From contig CP142453.1 of the NCBI GenBank assembly GCA_038049695.1, positions 14,512,001 through 14,576,000 of the forward strand: DNA of 64,000 bases. Direction: 5' to 3'. A program made the translations under genes and the position numbers. Below, in pieces: positions 21,434 through 32,493 of the stretch. Origin of the DNA: Cinnamomum chago (taxonomy: Eukaryota; Streptophyta; Magnoliopsida; Laurales; Lauraceae). How positions within the stretch are numbered: position 1 is the stretch's first letter; each line of letters begins with the position of its first letter. Under the pieces are notes generated by a model. That model saw nothing but the letters and a program-made list of their open reading frames with translations. It was not told the origin of the DNA and searched no databases.

Positions 21434-24400
21434 TCACCTTTGTGAACTAGAAGGGGAAACAACTTCCATACCTTGTGATTTTGTGCGAATGGAACCGGTA
21501 GGGGTATAAGTGGGAGATAGTGTGGGAGAAGCAAAAGAAGGAAGTAGTGATGGGATGGGGCCTTTAGAAGTGGGAGTGGAGTAAGTGTCTGTGCCTGGCG
21601 GAGGTGTGGGGACAGGGAGAGCGTCCACAACCGGCATCATCATTGGGATTGGACTAACTTCTTTGACCTCTTCAATTCCCTCGTCCAAGTACACAACGTC
21701 TTGCATCCTGAGCTGGTGATATTCAACAATTTCCCGAAGGAAGCGGTTCTCACGTGCATAGACGGAATTCTCATGTGCCAGTCGAGCCTTCTCTGCCAAC
21801 AGTGTCTCAAGTTGGAGGCGAATCTGGGACAGCCAGAGTTGGTGATCAAAATGTCGGTATCAGAAAGAGTTTCTTCTTAAGATGAGGAAACTTACATCTA
21901 TATTCAGTTCGGAGTGAGATTTGAGCCACAATAGAATGAAGGGGATTTACTGATACAGATTGAATAATTTAGAATACTGTACATACTGGCTTTTTACATA
22001 TATGCATGCATACTTGGGTATATAGAACCTACCCACATCCTTGACTCATGTCAGTTCCCTTAAATGGTAAACATCATTCTCAACCACCACAAGTCATCAG
22101 CCGAACAAGAATTCACATATCGATTAACATGTAACAAAATGCATGCACAGGTACATCCACACTGCCTTTTGCCAATTCCTACTGGCTTAGTCTTGGTGGA
22201 CTTTGGTCCGAAAGATGGACCTAGCTAAGGTCCCGTTAGCCAATATTTACTGACTCCTTATATATGAGCTTTTATTGAACTTGGGTTGGATTTCTGTTTG
22301 GTAGGTCATATTAAATAGTACCTCAACCCAGTTAATAATTGAGTCGGCCAATCTTTTATAGAACAATTAGAAGATTGATCATTGATCTAGAAGAATTGTC
22401 TCAGAAATCAGTTCCCAATTTCTGAGTATCCTTTAAGGACTGTGTTTGTCCAATTTACACTGAATTACTAGGGATCAAAGGGGTCAAAGAGTGAAAAAAG
22501 CCAACGACCTACAAGAGACCTTTAAAACATTATCTGACTGGAAATAATTGCAGAAACTTTCACCTTTTTTTCTGAATGGCGATTTCTAAAACTCTAACCT
22601 ATAAACATAAATGCTAAGAATTGAATGCCACCCTGTAGATCCCCGCCATTGACCCTCACTCTCCACCCCTTAGATGAATTTAGTCAAATTGACCCCAAGA
22701 GAACTTGTATGATCAGAAATTGGCCATTTAATCACCAAGTATGTTTCTGCTAGATCAAAGAACAATCCTCTAAATCATACAGTAGATTAGACTAGACTGA
22801 GTCAATTCGGAATATGCCAAAAAATATGTAATGAAGACCTACAAAACCAAAACAGGGCACCCAGCAGACACCCAAAACGTTGGATTCTTCTAATTGCCAA
22901 TTTTCCTTGGTGGCGAATTAAGAATTGTCCATCCTTTTTTTATCTGCCCAATTAATGAATGCTTGCCTCATACAATTCCTGTAACACAGGCAGTACATAC
23001 TAACAAATGTGCATGTAAGGAACAGCTATGTAATTTTAAGAAATGCAGGGTGCACTGCAGCCAATGTAGAATGTACAGTTTGCATCCCCCCCCCCCCCCC
23101 CCCACTGTTTCATACATACATGACCCATGATTGTGTCACCAAGACCATTCATATGATGGGATTCTGCTCTATGCATGAGGTACTTCCTATATTTGAAGAT
23201 CCCAACTGCTCAAGTACCACTTTTTTTTTTTAATTATTCTGTCATATGTAAGGTTTGTGCATAGATCATCTAAAGAGAACAAAACAGATAAATGAAGGAT
23301 GCCAAGCTTGAAACAGAATATATGCATGGGAAAATACAGGAATAAACCCATACCAGATCATCATCTTCTGGACTATCTCCCTTCTCATGGCTCTCCCTGA
23401 GGATCTTATTCTCCTCCTCCAGTTGAGCACATCTCTCCTTCGCAAAAGCCAGATCTGCTTTTACGGTTTTCAGCTCTCGCAGAAGAAGCTTGGCTTTGGC
23501 TGCCATTGCCATGGCAACCTGCAATGAGATCAAAATGCCAAGAATCATGCATTTCACCAATGCCAGAAAGAGACATTAAGTTCTAGATGGGAAGTGAGTC
23601 TAACATAAGTTTCTTCACAGGTAAGACACCTGAAACTCTCTTCACAATTTCTGGAAGGGACCACCTTTGAATATGGTGGCTCATTGTTTGGGAAGGGTTA
23701 CAATGGATTTACTAGGCCCAGCTACTGTCAACTTGAGCCCTAGTTGTCCATCAAAAAGGGAAGTCAAATTAAGTTTAATGCTACCCTCTTTTTTTCTCCT
23801 CCTAATAGAAGACAGTGAGTACATCCACCAAATGTGTTGGAAGGGCGCTAGTTGTCCATCATAAAGGGAAGTCAAATTAAGTTTAATGCTACCCTCTTTT
23901 TTTCCCCTCCTAATAGAAGACAGTGAGAATATCCACCAACTGTGTTCGAAGGGCGCCTAGTAACATCCATGGCAGGCCTTGTAAACCAGAACCAGCATCA
24001 TATGTGGAAATGCCATAGCATTATTATAATATGCAGTGAAAGCTTCAGATTGGATCATTCTCCCGAGTTTAGTACATCTTGCACAGGAAACAACACATCC
24101 TTTTGGGTAAGAGAAGGCTCCAACTACCGAGACCAAACCCTGGTGTCATCTTTTGTCAAGCTTGGAATTCGCATAAGCTTCTGATTTATTTTCCAGAAGC
24201 TAATGAGATAAAGCTGACTTTTGAAGAATGGTTTCATTTATTTTTTCCCCCTTTGGGGTCACTTAAGCTAGATCATACTTCACTCACCGTCTCACCCCTT
24301 TAAAAATGTATATTCTAGAATATCAGGATAGTGGTATATGTTCCACATGTCAAATTGGAAACGAGATGATACCAATAGTGGTTGAGAAAAGATATTTTCT

Positions 24401-27400
24401 TATATAACTTTCATGAAGCAAACATAAAAGAATACTAGGAAATCAGTGTTGTAAAAATACGAAACTAAATAGTCTTGTTGGTTCAGCAAGAATCTCTCTG
24501 CCCTGTCTGAAAACATAGTGTTTACATTGTTAGACACCGGTTTTCGTCACTTGCAGAGGATTGAGTTAATCTATCTACAAAGCCAACCAATATTGAACAT
24601 TGTCTACATGATCTGATGATACACATTTGGCACCTTACGTCGCGGGATGCCTTCAGTTGTGTTTCATGGTCTGTTTGCATCTGAGGCGGTTGCCTAAGAG
24701 TGGTACTTTTGGTTGTTTGATTTTGCGTATCAAGATCATTTCCTTTTCTTCTGATATGAAGCTTGCGAGTTTCTGAGATGATGTCTGCCGTCTTACTCTC
24801 CACAATTGTCAGACCCTCCTGAAATAAAGGAGAAAATAATATTATCAGCAATTGATAAAGGTAGTAATAAAGATTTCACCATTTATTTGTCAATCAGAAT
24901 TCCAGAAATACCAATCTCCTGCCACTAGTCAGACCTTGCATCAGACTTATCTGTTCCTCTTGGCATAATTACCACAAAGTGAATGATGGAGTAAAAGGAC
25001 AGGAGCAAAATGCAGCAAAGCATCTTCAAAACATACATTCAAGTATTCAACTAAATATAGCGAATGCATATCTTTACCCAAAGACACATGCATGCATGCA
25101 TGCACATGCACACACATAGAAGGTGTCAAGCAGATGCTTAAACCATACTGACTGAAGCCAGAAACCTTTGAGCCAATCATGAAGATGGTAAGAGTCCATG
25201 ACCCAACCAACCTTATAGGGAAGGGCATCTCAGGTGCATTTTGTGATATTTTACGCAGCAGAATATTCTCCAATAGTGCATCTGAAATCTTTAAAAAAAA
25301 ATTGCTTCACCCGAAAAAAAAACCTAAGTTACCAATTCAATTAATGGACTCAAAAGAGATTTACAAAAAGCATGATTTCATCATCACCATCATCATCAAA
25401 GCCTTGTCCCAACTATGTTGGGATTGGCTACACGAATTATGTTTCACCATTCCGATCTATCTTGAGCCAAATCTTCAGATAAGTTACACTTCTTCATATC
25501 TATTCTTACTACCTCCATACAACAAGTATGATTTAAGTTGTGAAAATTCTAAGGTTGTTCTCTCAGAGATGTTGTGCGATAAAATTACCTCCAAGGCATT
25601 CCCAATAGTGCCTCCAATGTAATTAAGAGAAGAAGTGATTGCCCCAAAACCTTTCTGAATTTTAGGACTTTCCCTCTTCTGGTAGCTTTCAGGCGACTTA
25701 TATGTTTGATGGAGCTGCAATTACAAGATTGAACAAAAGAAAAGAAGAGCTATTACTATACTGAATGATACATATTGCAAAGGCATAAAAATAAGACCCA
25801 TCTAACTACAGCAACTGCCTGATGGGAAAGCAACATTTAGAGAAAAAAAAAATAGAAACTACGATTTAAGACTCAATTACAGCCCAAGTCCAAGTTCAAT
25901 TGAAATTCACTTGATTACTTGACCGAGGTTTTCAACATCATAGAACCCAACATAATAGCCGCCTTTTCTATAACTTTCTTTCATTCTTTCCCGTTCTCTC
26001 CAAGTATTCCATCACACTTTTCCACTGAGCAATCTTTCAAACTAAGATCCAATCAATTGAGTTTAAAAACCTTAAGTAGAACATTTTACTATAAGCCTAT
26101 GTATGAAAATAAATTATTTGATTGGGGACAAGAAGGTGAATTCAATTAAAAACTCTCGAGCTGAATATTAGTACACCTGAGGGAAGCACGTAGCGTTTTT
26201 TTTTTTTTTTTTTTTTTTTTTTGTACTTGCTTCGTGCAGTCCTATATTCCTAACCCAATTACATTAACTTGAGAGACACAGAAATATATAAATAAAAAAA
26301 AGATACTTGTGTTAGGAGGATATTCACCCTTGTATAAAGTCAGATGCCCCTCGTCCAAGTACGAATTAGTATAACAGTTTGGTTGGCCGGATATGACCCT
26401 AAAATAAGAGGGATGATGAAAATCCATTTTCCTTTATCCTTCACCTGAGCTGTCATATCATATAGGCATATGCACAACAGGCAGGTCAGGCAACCAGAGC
26501 ACACTGGACATAGCAATAAATATTTAGAGCATCCAACCACTAGTTAAGTAGCGCCTATTCCTCGACTTATGCAATAGGTGACGTACAGTCTTATCCATCC
26601 ATGGTATTTGGAGGTCCCTCAGGTGGTCTGCTATTGCCAGTCATGGGAGGGACAGACATGCAGCAACGAAAGTCGATGGACCTGTTTACCTAACTACCTT
26701 AAGGAACTGATATGAAAAACAAAATCGGGTATGGTCCATATCGATTTTATTTTGGACAGCTTGACAATTGGATCTGGATTTGGGTCCCCAGTTATTGACC
26801 ATCATGTAATTGGTCTGGCCCGGGTCCAGTCAGATCCAGACTCAAATGTACCTGAAAGGTTGTATGGTTATAAAGACCAAAAAGAAAAACTAAAACAATT
26901 GCTGCTACCACCACTTCTACTACTTTTATAACTGCTACTGCTGCAGCTACTATGCAGTACTGCGGTTACTTCTACTCACCACTGTGGATATGGGTTCACA
27001 GTTATTAATCCATCGTGTAATCTGGTCGGGCCAGGGTCCAGTCTGGTCCATACCCAAATATACCCATATGGGTGTATGACTATATGGGTAATCAGGATTG
27101 AGCCCACCCTTCTGATGGATAAGGATAAACCATAAGACAACTGCTGCTGCCACTACTATGACTGTTACTACCACTATCACAGCTGCTATAACTACAGGCT
27201 ACAGCTACTAGTCTAGTACTATGCAGTACGGCTACTATTGCTACTCCTAGTAGTCCCTTCTGCTATGTCCTGCTACTACTCTATTCCTACCTCATTTCTG
27301 TCATACAATAATGTATGCTTTTCAAATTTTATTTTGTATGTGCAATATTCAGGTAAGACTGATCAGCTTCCAACTTATCACATGCACATATCATGTCATA

Positions 27401-30400
27401 TCACATGTAACCTGCATAGATATGTTACATGAATTATTTGAAATAGGTAAGGTACGCTGAATTGACATGTATCGGCGAGGACTGAGGACTCTTGTCTTGG
27501 ATTCCTCATAATATGACTGGGTTCTTCTAGCATGTTCTTTGCTCTTCTCAAATTCATATGCATGTTACTTGATTGTCTGTAACAAAATTTTTACTTATAA
27601 GTTATCTTTTTTTTTTTTACTAGTGTTACTTCATATGATCTTTATTTTAAGGTACATGCTTGCTTAAATTAATTTAAATACGGTTCTGAATTCACTTATC
27701 TTAGTGTTTTCTGACGCTCGTACCAGTGTTGGATTCTTATACTAGTATTAGATTCAGACAACTTAGCCACATAAGCATCCTGCGGGATTTGAAGGATCAC
27801 GGTGTCATAAAAGTTTAAAACAAGCACCAAGTTAGGTTTGCGTGTTTTTTCCAGCTGTTGGTCTAGTCCTCTTATACCGAATGTTCTGTTGCACTTTTGT
27901 CTCTCTTGATTCGGAGCATGTTTGGTAACAACCGAGGAATCCATAGATCTGATGATTCTTCACTACCACGGGAAGAAGGATTCATCGCTGGGGATTTGTA
28001 AAGTCGAGGATTTCACATTGATATTGGTGTGTATCGATGCATATAGCTGAGAAAAATAGGGTTGGGGTGCAAATCCACTTAAGTGAGGATTTTCAAATCT
28101 TATGGGAGGTGGTCGGATCTGAAAATCCTAACAAATAAATATTTCGATTCGTCCAAATCGTCGGGAATTTACAATTGCCAAACATGGATTTACCACAACA
28201 TGAGGGAAATCGAAAAATCTTTTCCCTAAAGATTTGGTTGCCAAACATGACCTCAATAATATTTTGTTGTTACCTTTCCGGGGAAAAGGAAATTACATAC
28301 AAGCACGAGTCATGGAACAATGCTTTTTGAACCAACATGAACTATTAAAGCATCTTACCTGATCAGCTCTTGATGTTTCAAGCACCTGGTGCCTGGTTTT
28401 ACCAGGTGTTTCAGATTGTTGAGCTACATTGTCATCCAAAACTGATTTAGCTTTTCTAGTGAAAGCACTCCATAATCCATATTTGGATTCGTTTAGACTT
28501 TTCATTGATGTATATTCATGTGGCTTAGATTCCTACATTCACACATCAAACTGCATCAGAAAAGAATAAATACATAAAATACCAATGATTTTTATTGTTA
28601 ATCAACACTAGGCTGTCAAGAAATAGCATAATGGAAAGAAGAAGAAAAAGCATAAGAATTTTCCACATCATTCACCATGAATTGAAATAATTGAAATAAA
28701 ATTAAGATAAACAATCTCATGAACCTGTATTTGTGTTCACGTACTTGCTGCTTCCCACCAATATATTTCAAAACTCGGTGAGCTATAAGGAACCTATTTG
28801 ATACATGTAGGAGATTTCAATATATCGAGGTCACTTGAGGCCCTTTCACTAAATTAAAGACCTTTGGGATGACAGTGCTCTCCAAGAGTGATTACATTCT
28901 CCCTATTAGGTACTATGCTCACTTAAGATCACCATAAAAAGCTCTGCCATGTGTTGGTCCTCCAAGTGTGGATCATAATTCTGGATCAACAAGAGATTGC
29001 ACCAAACCGGTAGCCAGCTATAAAGATCTTCCAAATCTATACCATATATGATGACAGATCTACACTTTGTATAGGAACTTAAATGGATGAAGGAAAAAAA
29101 AATCAAAAGAAGAAAATAACATGCAGCTGAATTGCATATGCTAAGATAGATTTGTGGAGAAACAACAAAGGATAAAGTTAAGAAAGTGTCTATGGAGAAA
29201 ATACTTTGAGCAAAAAACTAAATAGATCAGAGAAATCTATGGGTGCTTCAGCTTTATATAAAGGAATATTATCTGAGATGGTACCCACATGTGCTTAGAA
29301 GACCTAGAGGCAAGAACAGCCCTTTTATAAAAAGTGAAGTGTTGCAAATAACCAAGAACGATGCATTTGACAAAGAGGGAAGCTAATGAAGTTGAGAGTG
29401 AAGAGATTAAAAGTGACATGTAAGGGTGTGGGTGACAGATAACATAACTCAAAATAGGGATCTTTGGAGAAGTAGAACTCACAAACCCTCATATATGGGA
29501 TAATGCTTTCATGATGATGACAACGGTGATGATTCCCACTGTAACTAGAAGACCTAAGAGGCTAGAACAGCCCTTTTATAAAGAGTGAAGTGTTGCAAGT
29601 AACCAAGTGCAATATATTTGAAGAAGATGGAAGCTAACAAAGTTGAGAGTGAGGAGGTTAAAAGTGAGATGTTATGATGTGGGTGACACAAAACACAACC
29701 CAAAATACGGATCTATGGAGAAGTAGAACTCACAAACCCTCATATATGAGATAAGGCTTTCATGATGATGACAACAACGATGACTTGCACAGTAAAGAAA
29801 GTGGATTTATGACAAGGGATAAGATCCTTTACAATTTAGTTCCTTATGCTATCGTTTGAGAATTCAGCTGGGAACAAACAATTGTATAATTAGTGATGTG
29901 ACATTTTCACCTCTGCATTCGTTAAGATTATTAAGGTCTCCCAACTGCATTGGGCTCTCTGTGGAAAGGAATTCAGTGGCATCTTATTTGAGGAGTTGCA
30001 TGATTTTTGTAACATGACTCTACATACGAGCTACATCTCTTGCACCCAGAGTCATGTTGCTCACTTCTTCTATTGTGTCTTTGTGTAGATAGCTTATCCC
30101 CCTGCTTGTTTCCATCATCTCAATTAATGAAGTTTAATTCATCATCATTGAAGCTTTATCCCATCTTTTCAGCAGGGTTCCTGCGTAACACTTTTCTACT
30201 CAGCTCATGTTCTTTGGCACTTGACAGTCTACATGTCCTAACAAGTTCATTTCAAGGCTTTATTGGTTTCTTACTTCTTCCTGAAGCTTGTAACACTTCA
30301 ATTCTTTGTATTGAGGTTGATTCTAATCTTCCAGCCTTTAATTCTGTGTCATGAGTTTGTCCCCAGCTCGAGTTTGCAATGTGTCAATTCCAAGCCCAGG

Positions 30401-31515
30401 TAAATGGGGAAGGTTGAGCTAGATTGATAGTAATAAAAAATAAAAAATCTTTCCACTAGTCGATAGTTAGATAGGAAACGCGGGTACCATCTGTTCAGAT
30501 TATAAGAGTGGATTCTTCAGACCAATCTCGGCTTGATAATGCTCCGATCACGACAATGATGAAGATGATAAGTACTGAATTACAAACAATGAACTCAATT
30601 TGAAGGAGTTAAGCAATGAACTAGGTAATTATGGAGTAAACACAGATAATAGAACTTTCAATGCCACTGACTAGACTTCAGGTTACTGGAACAGAGACCA
30701 AGTACAAGGAAAATATGATGAAATCTCAGAAAATTCTCATACTTTCAAAGTCAAATGAGACGGAATCATATTCACACACTTTACACTGATTTCCCAAGAA
30801 GCAAGATCTCAAACATGGAGCTTCCTCCTCGTACATAAATCAAATCCTTTCTGTCACTTTCATACTCCACCAAATCTTATATCAAAGGTCATTTCAAGCA
30901 CAAAAGGAAGCACCTTTTTACCTGTCCATAAAATAGACATCTGATTCAAAAGCTAAAAACCAGATACAACATTCAGACATGCCAATTGCCTAACCACTTG
31001 CAATTTCAAACCTCCAATTCACCAAAGAAAAAGAAAACCTCCGACTCTCTCCGAAAAAAAAAATCTTCACTCAAACATTTACCTCGATTCCTACATCATT
31101 TCCCAATCAGTTCCAACACAGAATCAGGTCAAAGAACACACAAAAGACGCAACTTTACAACAAAAATCCAAAATCCAACTCCAGATCATCATTTCCTTCC
31201 CAAAAACCCTAATTTTACACCAACAAGCAAGAAAAAACCACCGATCTGCATGTAGAAGAAGCGCGGAAACTAGAAAAGAGGACTGACCTGCTTAGATTGA
31301 GAGTATCTCTGCCGATTGGCCGATTCTCTGTAGGCGGATTCTCCATACGCGGTGGAGAGAGAGGAATCGCGATGAGCTGAGGAAGCTCGGATCGCTTGTG
31401 CGGCAAGAGAGTTGGGAGAAGCATCGTCCGGAGGAGGAGGAGGAGGAATTGGAGCGATGGAATCGTCGAAGAAGGGCGAAGATGTAGAAGTCGCGTGCTT
31501 TCTTCGATACGCCAT
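21434..31515 (-). CDS. Conserved plant coiled-coil protein of unknown function (6 exons)
   Basis: Exons on the minus strand are 31515-31288, 28532-28359, 25714-25589, 24818-24639, 23518-23354 and 21823-21434. Every intron is GT-AG and phase 0, so each exon is a whole number of codons (76, 58, 42, 60, 55, 129 residues; total 420). The N terminus is Ser-rich with a proline run (about residues 22-29), then [19 protein letters not shown]. Residues 93-165 include [13 protein letters not shown] and [20 protein letters not shown], continuing into [20 protein letters not shown] at the next exon. Residues about 240-330 are heptad-like and charged ([24 protein letters not shown]), predicting a coiled coil. 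The tail is Pro/Ser/Thr-rich. No enzyme motif, signal peptide or membrane segment is seen. I recognise this as a conserved plant family but cannot assign a function. The start is the first ATG after a TATA box. All-phase-0 introns would allow in-frame exon skipping. Confidence 0.9.
23086..23103. repeat. 18-base C homopolymer in the last intron of the coiled-coil gene
   Basis: An uninterrupted C run between exons 5 and 6 of the minus-strand gene. The rest of that intron (21824-23353) shows no supported feature. Confidence 0.9.
23741..23960. repeat. 108-bp tandem duplication in an intron of the coiled-coil gene
   Basis: Copies begin with TAGTTGTCCATCA at 23741 and 23849. They share GGGAAGTCAAATTAAGTTTA and AATAGAAGACAGTGAG with few differences. 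Each ends in GTGTTSGAAGGGCGCCTAG-like sequence. Confidence 0.85.
25087..25117. repeat. (CATG)n / (CA)n microsatellite
   Basis: ACATGCATGCATGCATGCAC followed by CACACACAT, in the intron between exons 3 and 4 of the coiled-coil gene. Confidence 0.85.
25378..25492 (+). repeat. Dispersed repeat with a CCTTGTCCCAA-type core, copy C
   Basis: This is the best-preserved copy. It reads TCATCATCAAAGCCTTGTCC, CCAACTATGTTGGG (a short hairpin), ATTGGCTACACGAATTATG and TTCACCATTCCGATCTATCT. The copy lies inside the intron between exons 3 and 4 of the coiled-coil gene, in opposite orientation to the gene. Confidence 0.65.
26196..26222 (-). repeat. 27-base T run, possible minus-strand poly(A) tail
   Basis: A long uninterrupted T tract in intron 2 of the coiled-coil gene. 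It could be the poly(A) tail of a minus-strand retroelement. I could not identify a target-site duplication or a SINE body next to it, so only the tract is claimed. Confidence 0.5.
26765..27200. repeat. Diverged ~214-bp tandem duplication with CTACTGCTGC triplet-rich tails
   Basis: Copy 1 has TGGATTTGGGTCCCCAGTTA near 26774 and copy 2 has TGGATATGGGTTCACAGTTA near 26988. Both continue through a GGTCTGGCCCGGGTCCAG-like stretch and end in CTG/CTA triplet-rich sequence (26900-26950 and 27135-27250). It is non-coding on both strands and lies in intron 2 of the coiled-coil gene. Confidence 0.65.
27913..28254. mobile_element. MITE-like element with CATGTTTGG(T/C)AAC termini
   Basis: The left end contains GGAGCATGTTTGGTAACAAC. 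The right end, reverse-complemented, contains GAGGTCATGTTTGGCAACCA. The roughly 340 bases between have no coding capacity and contain further internal inverted words (GGATTTTCAAATC / GATCTGAAAATCC). The termini are short and the target-site duplication is unclear. Confidence 0.5.
29296..29797. repeat. 250-bp tandem duplication in intron 1 of the coiled-coil gene
   Basis: Copies begin TAGAAGACCTA at 29296 and 29546. They share AACAGCCCTTTTATAAARAG, GTGAAGTGTTGCAA, GAGAAGTAGAACTCACAAAC and CATGATGATGACAAC in order. Divergence is modest, so the duplication is fairly young. The remainder of intron 1 (28533-31287) shows no other gene or element I can support. Confidence 0.85.
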
Positions 31516-31611
31516 TTCGATCTCGAGCTTCTTCAGTTGAAGAAATCGAACGAGAGAGAGAGAGATGGCGATGATCTTAAGCGAGATCGATCGACAGAGA
31601 CAGGGCTTGCG

Positions 31612-31621
31612 CTTTTTTATA
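31612..31621 (-). promoter_or_regulatory. TATA box of the coiled-coil gene
   Basis: On the - strand TATAAAAAAG lies 97-106 bases upstream of the ATG at 31515. It is followed by a leader with a CT-rich (GAGA on the + strand, 31551-31562) stretch. Position and context fit a plant core promoter. The exact transcription start is inferred. Confidence 0.6.
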
Positions 31622-31689
31622 GAGACAGGGCGGGCGCCAGCAATGGAGTTGATTGTGCTGTGAGACGATGAGTGTGGGTCCCGCTTTTT

Positions 31690-32151
31690 TGTGATCTTGA
31701 TGGACGGATGTGATCATCCGGATTAAAGAGTGGTGGGGTATACACGATCAACCTGTCCGTTTTGGAGATGGAATGTATCCATTTCGATTTTATCAGATTT
31801 CGGACAGGAATGGTTTAAGTAGAGAGTAGAAATGACTTTCAAGGAGTAGGGGGACTTAACAAGAATTTTTAGGTGGGTTTGGTTACGACCCGTCGGGTCT
31901 GGCAAAGCCCGAAAACACAGGACTTTTAAATAAAAATTGAGCCGGTTTAGACAATTATTTAAAAGCTTGAACAAAATGAAACTGGAAGTGGGCAGAGAAT
32001 GCCGAGCCCGTTCGGCCCGGCCTGGCCCGCCCTCAATATAATTTTACTAATTTCAATCGAAGTTAAATAGTGACCATCTCTATTCTTAAATTCAATATTA
32101 TGATTATAGATTTACATAATCTATTTCTAGTGGACTATTGATTCTATTGGG
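31690..32151. repeat. Repeat-rich spacer left of the 4.55-kb array
   Basis: It holds GCCCGTTCGGCCCGGCCTGG-type words at about 31990-32030. A diverged 36-bp block at 32047-32085 (TTTCAATCGAAGTTAAATAG) reappears inside the array unit at about 32251. A 24-bp unit, TAGTGGACTATTGATTCTAT+TGGG, at 32128-32151 is repeated with one change at the first base of the array (32152-32175). The 24-bp repeat marks the array's left boundary. Confidence 0.7.
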
Positions 32152-32441
32152 TAGTGGACTGTTGATTCTATTGGGAATAGTCTTTCTTCTCTTTTCTTTT
32201 TTAAGTTTGTTCAAAGGAGAGTAATATTATTTTTATTCATACAAGTGATATTTCAATTGAAGTTAAATAGTGTCCATCTTTGTCATCAACTTCAATCAAC
32301 ACATTTATTTCACTCCCAAAACTCACTAAACTTGCACTACATAAAAGAAGAGAGGAGGCACCATAAAAGAGCAAAAAAAGAGCTCAAACAACCAAAGAAA
32401 CCTTGTAGTTGCATTCCCATGCAATCGGGCAAACTCGAGAC

Positions 32442-32493
<52 letters not shown>

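Noticed and set aside
25211-25266. A candidate extra exon of the coiled-coil gene on the - strand ([23 protein letters not shown] with AG before and GT after)
   Set aside because: It needs entry in phase 1 and exit in phase 2. Exons 3 and 4 join perfectly in phase 0 without it, and including it puts a stop into exon 4.
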